From Prinia subflava (lineage: Eukaryota; Chordata; Aves; Passeriformes; Cisticolidae): 64,000 nt of DNA. The notes under the pieces were generated by a model. It had not been told where the DNA came from, made no database searches, and was given only the letters and a program-made list of their open reading frames with translations. Shown here piece after piece: positions 16,046 through 27,500 of this stretch (positions within the stretch are counted from its first letter, which is position 1; the number at the start of each line of letters is the position of its first letter). Position numbers and translations under genes: made by a program. The stretch lies in the NCBI RefSeq assembly GCF_021018805.1, contig NC_086259.1, positions 14,971,001-15,035,000 of the forward strand. Reading direction: 5' to 3'.

Positions 16046-16780
16046 CGGATCGCGCCCCCCACCCGCGGGCTCCCGGCGGGGGCGGCCCCGTCCGCCCCCC
16101 GCGCCTCCGCATTGGCGCCGGGCTCTGCCACTCACCCGCCGCGGCCCGGGCGGCGGGAGCCCCGCATTCCTCCGCTCCCGCGGAATTCCTCCCGGTCCGG
16201 CCGAGAGGCTCCGCTCGGCCCGGCCCCGCCCGGTTCGCCACGGCCCCGCCCGCCCCGCCGCGGCCCGGCCCGGCCCGGCGCGGCCCCTCCCTCGCCAAAG
16301 TTTCTCGCAAGTTTCCCGGTGCCGCCGCCCGCCCGCCCGCCCAGCCCAGCCCAGCCCAGCCCGGCCCGGCCCGGCCCGGCTCGGCCCGGTCCCTCACCCG
16401 GCGCTGTCGGCGCGGCGGTGCGGGCGGCCCTCGCGGGCCGGGGCGCTGCGGCCGAGTCTCCTCCTCCTCCTCCTCGCCCTCCTCCTCCTCCCCCCGCGCC
16501 GCTCCCGCCCCCCGCCCGCGCCCGGGGGCCGGTCCCGGGCCGCGCTGCGTGTCCTGCCCGGGCGGGGGCCGCCCCGGGGGGCTCCGGTGCCGGGGGCTGC
16601 GGCAGCGCTGCCCACGCGTGCCGGGCTGGGGACTCGCGTGTGCCCGGGAGGGGACCGTGCCCGGGCGGGGACCGTGCCCGTGGCTGCTGCCGGGCTGCAC
16701 ACACGTGTCTGCCCCGGGCTGGGTGCCCGGGTGGGACGCGGCGGGGGACACGGCGCCCCGCGGGTGCATCTGCATCCCCA
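16040..16780 (-). promoter_or_regulatory. CCDC102A: CpG-island promoter, CCDC102A
   Basis: Extreme GC and CpG density with runs of CCGGCC, AGCCC and GCCCGCCC short repeats. It lies about 1.3-2.0 kb upstream of the CCDC102A coding 5' exon. The position suits a non-coding first exon. The long open frames across it on both strands reflect lack of stop codons in GC-rich DNA. Confidence 0.65.
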
Positions 16781-17887
16781 CACACACTCGTACTGGCTCC
16801 CTCCTGGCCAAGCGGCAAAACCCCAACCACCATTTTGCCCCTCTCTTTCTCTTAGATGGATGCTGTTCAGATTAAAAAAAAAAAAAAAAAATTGGGAAAT
16901 ACTAGCGGCCAAGAGGATTTGTGTTCTGCGGGACGTGGAATCGATGCCATGGGACACCAACACCTTTTTCACCTCCAGGATGGAGCGAAGCAGGGAAAAC
17001 CAAATGAAATCAAAGCAAAACTGCAAAGCTCTTGCGGGTTCTTTCCAAGATCAGATTTTTTTTTTTTCCTGCTGGAAACAACCCCAAAAAGCTGGAGGCG
17101 AGGGATGCTTTGCTCTCCTACGCCCCTATCCCAGTGTCTTGTGCCAGGGGAATCGGCGCCGTCTCCTGCAGCCGGTGAAGCGATTTTGCAGGCGGTTTGG
17201 CCAGAGCTGCGGGTGCGTGGTTGTGGCTTTAACCCGCTCCCGGCACTAAAACCGGCTAAGTTTTTTTCCAAGCGTGTCTTTACTGTTTGCTTGGACATAC
17301 GTGTCTTGGTGACACCAGCAGGCTCGAGGATGCATTGCAGCAGCCTGGGATTTATGGGGTTTACCCTTGCAAAAGTCAAATCTCCTTGGTCTGGGCCACA
17401 TCACCTAAAGATGTGGCCAGTGACCCATTTCTGTGGTCCAGGCATCACTGTCCTGGTGCCCTTCTCCTCTAGTTCTGGTTTCCAGCCTGGCCATGGCCAG
17501 CAGGCCCCCTTAATTCTGTTCCCACTGAACCCTCATTTGGGATAGTTCAGACTGAAGCAGATGGTTGCCCTTCATCATGAGACCTAGAAATAAATGTTGC
17601 ACAAGTGGCTGCAGGTGCTGGGCAAGCACAGCGTGGCACTGCTGCCCCACAGTGAGCACTGGTGTGGCTGAGCCATCCCTGCTCCCCACACCTCTGCACA
17701 TGGCCACATCCCTGCAACTGGACCAAGATAAAGCACAAGAAAAAGCCTTTTGGGGCAAACCTAACCATTTTGGGTAAAAAAAAAGACCTTTGTTCCCTCA
17801 GCTGGGCCAGCTGGCATTGCTGGGGAGCTGTGCTGTGGTGACTGGGGATGTCATGCTGGCTTCATCCTGGCAATACCACCAAACTGT

Positions 17888-18172
17888 GGTATCAGAATCA
17901 GAATCAGAATCAGACTATCTTGAGTTTGAAGGGACACATAAGAAACATCAAGTCCAACTCCCTGCTCCTTGCAGGACAACCTGAAAGTAAGCCATATGAC
18001 TAAGAAAATCATCCAGACGCTCCTTAATTCTGGCAGGCTTGATGCCATGACCTCTTCTCTGGGGAACCTGTCCCAGTATCTGACCACCTTCTCAGTGAAA
18101 AGCCTTTTCCTAATGTCCAAACTAAACTTCCTGTGAAGCAACCTCACCCCATCTCCTGTGTCCTTTCGCTGG
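17888..18172 (-). mobile_element. CR1 LINE 3' fragment (antisense)
   Basis: Reads on the plus strand as the reverse complement of a CR1 3' end. It opens with tandem AATCAG/ATCAGA, then TTTGAAGGGACA, GTCCAACTCCCTGC, and the GAAAAGCCTTTTCC...CTAATGTCCAAACTAAAC block. CR1 is the dominant avian LINE and is typically 5'-truncated like this copy. Confidence 0.85.
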
Positions 18173-21100
18173 TCACCAGAGAGTGGAGATCAGCAGCCCG
18201 TGCACGCCAGGAATCCCTGGCACACCGTGAATCCCAGGCACACAGCCTGCAGACACAGCAAGGATGGCAGGCACAGCGTGCATCCCGGACACCCTGAGCA
18301 CGCTGGCACTCTGGGCATAGCACTGGGGCTAAAGCTCAATCTCTGGGCAGTGGGAGCTGCTAGGGAGCTGCAGCTCAGGGCTCCTGGGTGCTGAGTCTCC
18401 CGGGGTCCGCGGCTGCCCCGCTGCCCGTGGTGTCTCTGTCAGCGACCGGCACTGGCCGCTGCTTGTCTTTAGAAGCGATTTTTGGTTTGCCCCTGTGCGT
18501 GTCCTCCACCCCCGGGGGGCTCTGGCCGGGCCCGCCGCTGCTCGGACACCCCGGCGTGCGGCTGGTGCAGTCCCACTAGATGGCACAAGGATCGCAGGAA
18601 TGGTCCCAGACCGGGGATATGCACGCGCAGGGGCGGCCGGTGGCGATGCGGGACCGCGGCGGTGCCGAATTGTCCCCTGACAAATGGGAGGGGACCTCTG
18701 AGCCCCCTTGAGGAGCTACCACTGCGCATCTCACAAGGCGCGGTCAAAAGCGGGAGGGATCCCCCCAATCCACTGGGTGCCGGCACGGCTGCAGGCTGGC
18801 AGGAATGGCTCTAAGGCTGTGGCATCCCCAAGCCACCCCGACCCTACGTTTTCATCCACAACCGCACCACACCAGAAGCTTTCCCTCTCGCCCCAAATCC
18901 AGTGTAGGAATGGAGGCCACCTGCAGCCCTGGGGCAGTGGGAAAATGGGTGAACAGGGCTTTATCTTGGCATCGGGCAGACGAGTTGGGTGGAGGAGAGG
19001 ATGGGAAGTGAGTAAGTGAAGTGATACTCGGCTTTCCTCTCGCTCTCACTGAGGAAGGCAGACGCCAAGCAGAGCTCCTCAAGGTGACCAGACATTTTCG
19101 GAGTTGAAGCAATCCAGCCTGTGGAAATAAATAGCCAGGACAAATTGCAGGGACTAAATCCATCAGTTGGGGGCAGCGAGTCGGTCCTGAGCCTGTGGAG
19201 CATCCGCATAAACCGGACTTCACCCGGAAATGTTCCCCGGGTTTTGCCTCTCCTGATGCCTGAGGTTTTGGAGCTGGACATCCCACTCTGCCTGCTGGAA
19301 TGCAGACCAGCATCGCAGCATGGCAAATCTGCCTGTGTTGACATCAGGATCTCCACCGCCCCCACGCTTGTACCTGCAGGGTGAGCCAGGGAGGCGCCGT
19401 TCGCTGCTGCTGCCCGTCCCTGGCCCGGTGGCACCACCGGACACGCTGCCCATCTCTGCCGAGTGACGTTTCCTTTTCTGGCTCCTTCCCGCTGCTGGAC
19501 AGCGAAGGGAGCCTCTGGCTGTTGTTCTTTGTTCCGTGCACAAAGGGCAGCGAGCGCCGCCCGTTCCCGTCAGCATCCCGGACAAAGGCGCATCCCGCCG
19601 GGGCTCCGTGCCCTCCCCGCAGCCCGCCGGGCCCCGCCGGGCCCCCGGCTCACATCTCGCCGCGCGGGGATGAGCTGTGCATGGCTCACCGCTCCGGCCG
19701 TGACTCCAGCTATTCACGGAGAGGCCTGCGGGTTTGGTGACGTGCCAAGTGCCCGACTTTCCCCCATGAGCCCCGTGGGAGAGTCACATCCCAGCACTTT
19801 CCGTGCCGCTTCTCCCCATCTCCAGACTTCGGGCTCTGCGGTGTGAGTCACTCCGGCTGCCGATGCCTGCATGCATCCACCTTGTTCCGGTATCCGGTGG
19901 CGCTTGGAAAACAATCACTGGGTGGCAGCGGCAACACAGCATCCCTGGGTGGTCCCCAGGGAGCTGAGCCTTTTGGGGACTGGTGGGACATGCTGGTTCC
20001 TGGGTAGCTGAGCCCACTGCTGGTGCCCAGGGGTCACCCTTTTCCCACCCTGCCACACCAGGAGCAGGGTGGAAGCACTCCCTGTGGGCCCAGGGGTTGG
20101 GATCGAGCCTCCCACCTCCCCAGTGCCACGGCGCCAGGGCCTGCCTCATCCAGTGCCTGGCAGCATGGGCAGGAGGGGGACCAGCCCCTGTAATCTTCTC
20201 AAGGAGAAATGGTGTCATTTGCCTTTCTGGGCACCTTACCCTGGCAGGAGGCCAGGGCCAGGCTGCTGGGGGGGTTGTGGCATCCTTTTCTCCCCAGGAG
20301 AGGAAGGGTGGTGGCACCACGGTGCCTTCAGGCTTCAGAGCCACCCTTGGCTCCAGGGGCAAAGCTGTGGAATCAATAGCGAATGCTCCAGATTTTGGGG
20401 AAACAAGCAGCCAGGAAAGACACTAAATCCACGTGGGAAATGGAAGGTTTGGAGAAGACCTTGGCTCCATTTTGGGATCTGCCTTTGGGATTTGTCTGCT
20501 GGTGAGCTGATGAGCCTGGTTAACTGCATCCCGTGGCAGCATCCTCACCTGGTGCTCGTGCAAATACCCGTAGGGACCAATTTTCCTCCAGACTTCCCTG
20601 ATATCAGGGTTTATTTGCAAAGCCGAGCCTAAACAAATAATCCTGGTTTGTTGCTGAGTCTCCAACAGAGCAGGTTTGGGTTTTACTGCCCTGGCACCTG
20701 TTGAATTGCTGTTATTGTTGAGGGAGAAATCCCGACGAGGGGTGGGGTGAAGCCACGTCCCCACCGGATGTTTTTCCAGGAGGAAGGCTGAGGGAGGTGG
20801 AGCAGCAGCAATGGGGCAGCACAAGCACCCACAGCCACTCAAAGGCAGCTGAGGCACTCCCCTACGATCACCACCCTCCGGGATTCCCAAGGCTGTCCTG
20901 TCATTGCTCACCAGATTTGGATGCGAGATCTAGGGGCATCCCCTCCCACCAGCACCCATCCTCTTCCTCATCTTCATGCTCCTCCATCCACGGGATCTTG
21001 GCTGAGCCCTGTTCATGGTGGCATTTTGCTGGGAGCACCCGAGGGGCTTTGAGGGAGTCTGGGCACGCTGGCACCGCTGGGCAGTGGGGCTGGCACAGCC

Positions 21101-21263
21101 CTCGGCTGCAGACGGTGCCAGGGCTCCCCTGCCCACACTCGTCTCCCTTGTTTGGCAGGAGCCTGGTGGGACGTGCCCTCTCCTGCCAGAGTCTGCCCAT
21201 CCCATCGCCGCGCCGCCGTGATCTGCTGGCACTCTCCCTCCCTCCCTCCCTCTGCCGGCGCCT

Positions 21264-21660
21264 TGAGGAGCTTTTAGGAACATGTAGGGCTTTAGAGGAT
21301 TTTGGAAGTCTTAGGGTTCTTTTGGAGCTCGTAGGGCTTTTAGGAAAATGAAGGGATTTTAAGAACTTTAGGGCTTTTTGGGGTTTTGAGGAACTTTTAA
21401 GGGGTTTAGAAACTCTTAGGGCTTTTAGTAATCTTTGGGGCTTTTAGGAACTTCAAGGATATTCAGGAACTTTTAGGACTTTAGGGGTTTTAGGGCATTT
21501 AGGATGTTGTAGGGTTTTCTAGATATTCGTGGGCTTTAGGAGGTTTCAGGGCTTTCAGGATCTTTTAGGACTTTCAGCAACTTTAAGCATATTTAGGAGC
21601 ATTAATGGATTTGGCAGCTCTTAGGACTCTTAAGAAGTTGTAAGGCCTTCTTAGGAATTC
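21264..21660. repeat. Degenerate TTTAGGG-like minisatellite
   Basis: About 400 bp of imperfect units of ~16-20 bp around CTTTTAGGAACTTTAGGGC. The copies vary at almost every position but keep the TTTAGG / AGGGCTTT core. The plus strand is G/T-rich and C-poor. It is not a pure telomere array: spacing is irregular and TTAGGG is not tandem. Confidence 0.85.
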
Positions 21661-21822
21661 CTCACTATGAGCAATAAACCCTTATCAGGCTGAGCCCAAG
21701 GGCAAATGTCCCTTGCAAGAGACAACACAAGGATTTCCTCCCTCTTCGTGCTCAGGCAGTGTCTTTGAAGGTCTGTCGACTTACTGATAATCCCGGCAAC
21801 ACCAGCAAGTGCAGGCGTTCAC

Positions 21823-21832
21823 CTAAAAATAA
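21823..21832. promoter_or_regulatory. MEF2-type site
   Basis: CTAAAAATAA matches the MEF2 consensus YTAWWWWTAR. CTGATAA motifs (GATA-type) lie on both sides at about 21784 and 21836. Sequence match only. Confidence 0.3.
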
Positions 21833-22854
21833 CTCCTGATAACGTCAAATGCGGACAAAAGACTCTTTGTTCCACGGACAGCAGCAAAAAGTCCTTCCCT
21901 CGCTGGTCCGAGGGGTCTGCACCTAACCCCCTCTCCAGGAGAGCCTAACCCCGGGTTTAGCAGCGTTATTCCCGGGAGGTGGATTTATGGCGTTTCCCGA
22001 AGGAGCCGGTCGGGATGACCCGCGGTGGGAGGCTTGGCTCACCGCGATGCTCCCGCGCCTCTGGCTGCTGTGAGCGTGCGTTCAGGGCTGGCCCCGCTCC
22101 CCCGGGGCGTGGGGACGGCCGGACTTCAAAGGCGGCTCTGTTAGCCACGGTCCGGCCGCTTTAGCCACGGTCCGGCCGTGTGAGCTGCTTCCCACGGGAG
22201 CCTTGTCCCGTGGCAGCCAGGGAAACTGAGGGCTCGGAGCTGGGAATTAAACCAAGCAGTGGGATGATGCAAACGTGCAGGCTGTCCTCTGCTTCAGGGA
22301 TCCCAAAGCAGCCTTGGCACCTGCGGTGGCACAATCCGTGCGGATCAAGGTCCATCACCTTTCCTGCTGGAGAGGGAAATTGTTTCCACCCTTCCCCCTG
22401 CAGAAAGAAAGTCTCATTCAAGCCATTGAAAATATCTGCAAGAGCAACTATTTACCCAGGGCACTTCCCGGAGCCGTCTCCCCCGCCCTGCTCCCTCCGC
22501 TCCCTGCGGCTCGGCTTTCTGCAGCCCGGCTGTTTCCCGGGGCACACACAAAGGGCTGGAAGCAGGCGCTGCTTGGCAGCAGCTTTACCCACTCCAACAG
22601 CGCTGCCTCAGCTCCCACTGAGGGCCAGTGTGCCCGTCTCCAGCCTTGGGGTGGATGGTAAGAACCCTGTGATCGCATCCAGGTTCTGCAGCCCACATCC
22701 CAGCCCACCTGCTCCAGGGGAGCGCTGTGTATCCCCCTCCTGGGATCTGGGCTCCTTGCCCTGCTCCTTTCCTCCCTCCCACCCTGCGGGGAGCGGGACA
22801 GGGGTCACCGGGACACTCCGTGCCGGCTGCTTTCCCATTAATTGTTATTTTTTA

Positions 22855-24050
22855 ATCCCGTTGGCAGTCAGGCGTGCAGCCTCCTGGCTCCGGCTCCTCC
22901 GGCCCCGGCCCGCCGCTGGATGCCCGCCAGCCCGCAGCTGAAGGGCGACGGGACACGGCACGCCCGGCTGTCCCCAGCCGAGGTCCCCCAGCCCCTCGTG
23001 GTGCCGGTGCCGGCCGGGCGGGGACGCAGCCCGGTGCTCCCAGCCCGGTGCTCTCAGCCCGGTGCTCCCAGCCCGGCGCTCCCAGCCCGGCACTCGCATG
23101 CTGAGCCGGGCCGAGCCGAACCGGGCAGGTGCCGTGACCGAGGGCAGTGGCCCCGCAGCCCCCGCAGCGCTCTCGGAGGGTCTCGCTGGGGGCCGGAGTG
23201 GGGCCGCTGGTCCCGGGATACCGCTCTGAGCCGGGCCTGGCTGCGAGGTGCTAAACCGTGCCGTGCAGTGCCGTGCCGAGCTCAACTGGACCGGGCCGGG
23301 CCAAGCCGAATCAGGCAGGTGCCGTGACCGAGCGCGGTGACCCCGCGGCTCCCGCAGAGATCGCGGGGGTCTCGGAGGGGTCGGTGCGGGGCCAACAATG
23401 CCGGTCCCGCCCCGCTGAGTCACCGCCCGCCGGGGGGACGGGGCGGGGCACCGCGCTGAGCCAGCCGCGCCGCGAGGTGTGCGAGGTGCTGAGCCGAACC
23501 GTGCCGAGCCGTGCCAGCCCAGCCGTGCCGTGCCAGCCCAGCCGTGCCGTGCGGAGCCGGGCCGTGCCGGGAGGAGCCGGGCGGTGCCGGGGGCTGCCGG
23601 GCCGTGCCGAGCAGAGCCCGCCCCGAGCCAGGTATGGGAGCAACGAGGAGCGGTCGAGCCGCGGACCAGGGAGGATCGGGGAGCCCGGTGTCCGCCGTGG
23701 GGGTCCCAGAGACCGCGCTGAGGGGCGTTTGCCCCGCACCGGGAGCCGAGGAGAGGCTGCGGGCGCGGGCAGAGCGACGGGAGGGCGGTGAACAGGGTGG
23801 GCGTCAGCCGGGGCTGGGGCAGCCCAGCGGGGCTGGGGGGCACTGGAGGTCCGCGCGGATGGTGGCACCGGGCAGTGCCCCAGCACTCTCGGGCAGGGGG
23901 CAGCCAGGATGGATGGAGCGGAGGGGTCTCTATGGGGAGCACCCCGCTCCGGTGGGTGCGGGTGCTCAGCGGTCGGTCGGGCAGGGCGCGGAGACTCTGT
24001 TCGTGGCCATGATGCCGGTTATCTGTGAAACCAACCTTCATCCCTGCTCC
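22855..24050 (+). promoter_or_regulatory. CpG island, probable ADGRG1 upstream promoter / 5' non-coding exon
   Basis: A dense CpG region made largely of GCCGAGCC, CCGTGCCG and CAGCCCGGTGCTCC short repeats. A plausible 5'UTR exon ends at 23631 with the donor CCAG|GTATGG. The next plus-strand gene is ADGRG1, whose coding exon has its own upstream acceptor at 29034-29035, so a spliced leader from here is reasonable. The assignment is inferred from position alone. Confidence 0.4.
23036..23100. repeat. 14-bp tandem repeat in CpG island
   Basis: About five near-perfect tandem copies of CCCAGCCCGGTGCT. Confidence 0.85.
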
Positions 24051-24255
24051 ATGGCACTCGCACTCTCCTGCCCCGGAGCCAGGCTGGATTCCTGGGCCAT
24101 GGAGACACAAAACTCCCTGAGCTGGCCAGGATCGACTGTTCCAGCCCGGGCTGCTGCCCGCGGCAGAGCTGAGCTCCACGAAGCCCCGGCCGTCGGCAGG
24201 GTTGCGCGGCCGTCGTTTCTTATTTTGTGGGAGCCACCAGCACTCCCCATTCCTT

Positions 24256-24516
24256 CCTCTCCTCTCCTCTCCTCTCCTCTCCTCTCCTCTCCTCTCCTCT
24301 CCTCTCCTCTCCTCTCCTCTCCTCTCCTCTCCTCTCCTCTCCTCTCCTCTCCTCTCCTCTCCTCTCCTCTCCTCTCCTCTCCTCTCCTCTCCTCTCCTCT
24401 CCTCTCCTCTCCTCTCCTCTCCTCTCCTCTCCTCTCCTCTCCTCTCCTCTCCTCTCCTCTCCTCTCCTCTCCTCTCCTCTCCTCTCCTCTCCTCTCCTCT
24501 CCTCTCCTCTCCTCTC
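24256..24516. repeat. (CCTCT)n pentanucleotide microsatellite
   Basis: About 52 uninterrupted copies of CCTCT, ~260 bp of pure pyrimidine on the plus strand (AGAGG on the minus strand). It encodes Leu-Ser-Ser-Pro-type frames on the plus strand and Gly-Glu-Glu-Arg-type frames on the minus strand. Both are artefacts of the repeat. Confidence 0.98.
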
Positions 24517-24519
24517 TCC

Positions 24520-27500
24520 CGGGCAGAGGGTGCAGCATCCCGTGGGAATGCCGGCATGTCTCGACAGGGTGATCTCCCTTCCCTAAAATGCCTTTTGGGG
24601 GGTTCCTCCTCAACCTCCCAGTTTGCTGCTGCCGGTCCTGGCAAGTCACTGCGGGATAGGGGATGTAGGATGCTTGGGGTGATCTCTACCCACTGTCTGT
24701 GCTGCGTCTCCAGAGAGATCAGCAAAACTCGGTGAGACCAGCTGGAGAATCGAAATGAAGTCTCCTGGAATAACCTCCTGGCAGCAAGTCTGAATGGCTG
24801 TTGTGGAGGGAAGGCAGCCAAAGCTCATTTCATGGTCTGAGAGCTGCAATAACCCCCCTCCACCCCACCCTCCCACCCCCCCCCACCCCCCCACCCCCCC
24901 CACCAGCAGGGAGCCAGGAGTGTTTCAGAGACGGGGGTGGGGGCAAATCCTTTAAGCCTGGGACTGCAGCCACCGTGGGGTTTGCCATGTCCCTTGCTGG
25001 GTTCGCAGCTCCCAAGTGAATTAAGCCAAGGACTGAAAATGCTGCATACTTGGTTGCAGTCCAGCTCTTAATCCTGCGGCCTGGGGGCTGCTATTCACAG
25101 AGTAACAGGTTTGCAAGCAACTGTGTGTTGCCTGAACGGGGATCCCTGGGATTGGCCATCCCTGCACCTTGCGGTGGCACCCGTGGGTGCAGGGTCAGAG
25201 CTGTGTGGTTTACAGACAGCAGGCTGGGTCCCTCCCAGCGTGCCAATGTCTGCACGGGACCAGCTGGGCACAGCCTGCTGGCGCCTGTTTTTCACCAGCT
25301 CCTGGACTCACCAACTCCTTTCCCATCAGTTCCTCTGACAGCTGGGGTTTGGCAGGAATCCAGGAGGCCCACAGTCTCTTACCTGGCTCCTCGGGTGCTG
25401 CACTCTTTGCCCTCACTAGGCTCCAGCACCTTGCTTTCTGTGCCAAAGAGCCGGGAGCCTGATTTGGGGTGGTCCTGAGCTCCTTTGCACTGCATCTCCC
25501 TTCCCTGGCACAGGCAGGCAATGAGGACCTTGCTCATGTGAAGGGGGATAAGACCTGGGAGTGGACAGGGTGTTTTGGGAGCCATTTGAAACCAAGGGAG
25601 TGGTTTGGAAGGGGGATGTGCAGGAGGAGAAATGGGGTTGCTTTCAAAGAAGACTGTGGTGGGGGTGCGTGGCAGGGACAAATATCTGTATCCCCTGTGG
25701 CCAGAGGTGTCCTTGCACTATTTTGTCACTGTCACGTCAGCCTCAGTCTAGTGTAGCTGTACCTGGTCCTTTGCAGAGTGCGTGTGGCTGCTGCTGAAGC
25801 CACAAGTCTTCGTGTGCCACCAAGCCAGGTGTTGTGTTACCCTGGCACTGGAGGAAGTGCTGGGTTAGTTCACTGTGATATTTCGGTTTGTGGTGTTTTT
25901 TAGGAAATGGAAATTTTAAAAGAAGTTTTGAATGTCAAGACCCAGCTCTAAGCAAACGCTCTGTCTCAGGAGCCCCAGGCTCCTGTGCCAGCCTCCCCTT
26001 GGTTCTCCCCACGCCTTTGTGGGAAGGAAAGGCTGCCAGTGGCTGGCAAAGAACAGATCTGGCAGGGAGTTGTGCCGCTCCCGTGGGAATCACTGTCAGA
26101 TCTGGTTTCATCCTCTTGGCAAGACTCATCTTAAAGGTGCTGGGTGTTCTGTGCAGTGCCATAGCCCGGGAAAAGCTGGAGCACCCCGTGGCACAGCTTG
26201 GCACCGCCGGGCTGCCAGCACAGTGCAGCTGCCCCTGACTCCTTGGGCATTAGCAATGCACCCATTCAGTCCTGGCCACCCACCGGTGCCGGGAATCACA
26301 TGCCAATGCCATGAATAACGTGTGGCTGGCCCCTGCAGACACGCTCCACTGGCCAAGGACAAGGGCACTTTGTGAAGCGCTCAGATACTGACGCTGGGGC
26401 ATCCCTTTGCTGGGGGACCCTGATGGGCTCCTCACATCCTTGGACAGCTCCAGATCCAGGGCACATTGTCTTTGGTTCCTACAATGAGAGGCTGGTTGTG
26501 AAAGCTGCTTTGCATCTCCAGGAGCCCGTCCTGGCCTGTGTCTCTATGCCACAGTTTCCTCATCATGTTGCTGAGTCCCTGCCTGAGTAACCCTCTGCGG
26601 TGACGAGCTTCAGAGCCATAACACCTCGAAGAACAGTGAGTCACTTTCCTAACCGACCTGGAAGGAAAACTGATAAAAGCCCCTGGATCTCCCTGTTTCC
26701 GCTGTTTGTTTGAGTCATCAGAGCATCTTCTCCTTGGGAAAAACGTCATATCCAAAAGCCACGTGCCACCTCCAAATGCTTAAATACCTGCTGCCAAGTC
26801 ACCCAGAAAGCAGCAAGGTGGTGGTAAACACCAGGCTTTTTGTTTGTGGGGTTTTAAGTAGTTTTTTCCCCACCGTTCACCTAAAGTTTAGAGACCTCAA
26901 TATAACGCTTTGGCTTTTCTTTCCAAGACCAGTATGTTAATGGTGATGGGAGGATAAGAACTGGTGCCCGGGAATAGGCCTCCTTCTCTGCAGCTAAGGG
27001 AGCCTGCTCCAAGCTGTGCAGCCCTGGCAGAGTGTCTGCCACCTCTCTGTACATAACCTGGGTGTTTTTGAGGCTAAACCAGGGATTTTTCCCCACTTCC
27101 ATCCACATATGGGAAGATGACAAGGCAGGAGTCAGCCCTGACAAGAACTCAGCACATCCGGCTACCTTTGCTGTGCTTGCTGCCAGCGTGGATGGGAGCC
27201 GTGGTTTCTCACTGCAAAGCCATTTTCAGGGCATTTTCTCTCGCTATTGTTCGGTTCAGGAAACGGCAATCGGAGTCAGGGCGAGCGGGACCATGCAGGG
27301 CTCGGAGGGGAAGTCCCGGCTCCCCCGCCCTCTCTCCCACAGGGATTTCTGGTCCCAGTTGAGTAACGGCTGAAAGGGGCTGATCCTCTCCTCCAACCAT
27401 CCCAATAAAACCTTAAAGATGTCAGATAGTGGGATGGGCTGAAGCCTCATTAGGGTTCAGCATTTCCCATCCAGAGGCGATGCTTTATTGGCGTGCCAGC

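Larger units (their letters stand above)
16860..22850. other. Intergenic region between CCDC102A and the ADGRG1 5' region
   Basis: About 6 kb in which no conserved protein-coding exon was recognised. It contains an A-run at 16876-16892, a CR1 fragment (17888-18172), a degenerate minisatellite (21264-21660) and moderately GC-rich patches at 18380-18700, 19590-19700 and 21960-22160. In human, ADGRG5 lies in this interval, but no 7TM, GAIN or GPS exon is visible here. Confidence 0.5.

Noticed and set aside
15723..17249. Long open frames (up to 508 codons) on both strands of the CCDC102A CpG island
   Set aside because: Pro/Arg/Ala-rich text on both strands with no conserved motif. CpG-island composition and the minisatellite explain the lack of stops.
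21264..21660. Interstitial telomere array
   Set aside because: TTAGGG is never tandem and the units are longer and irregular; a degenerate minisatellite is the safer call.
22845..24821. 658-codon open frame on the minus strand across the CpG island and CCTCT repeat
   Set aside because: It is open only because the DNA is GC-rich and the AGAGG repeat has no stops. The translation is low-complexity with Gly-Glu-Glu-Arg repeats and no family resemblance.
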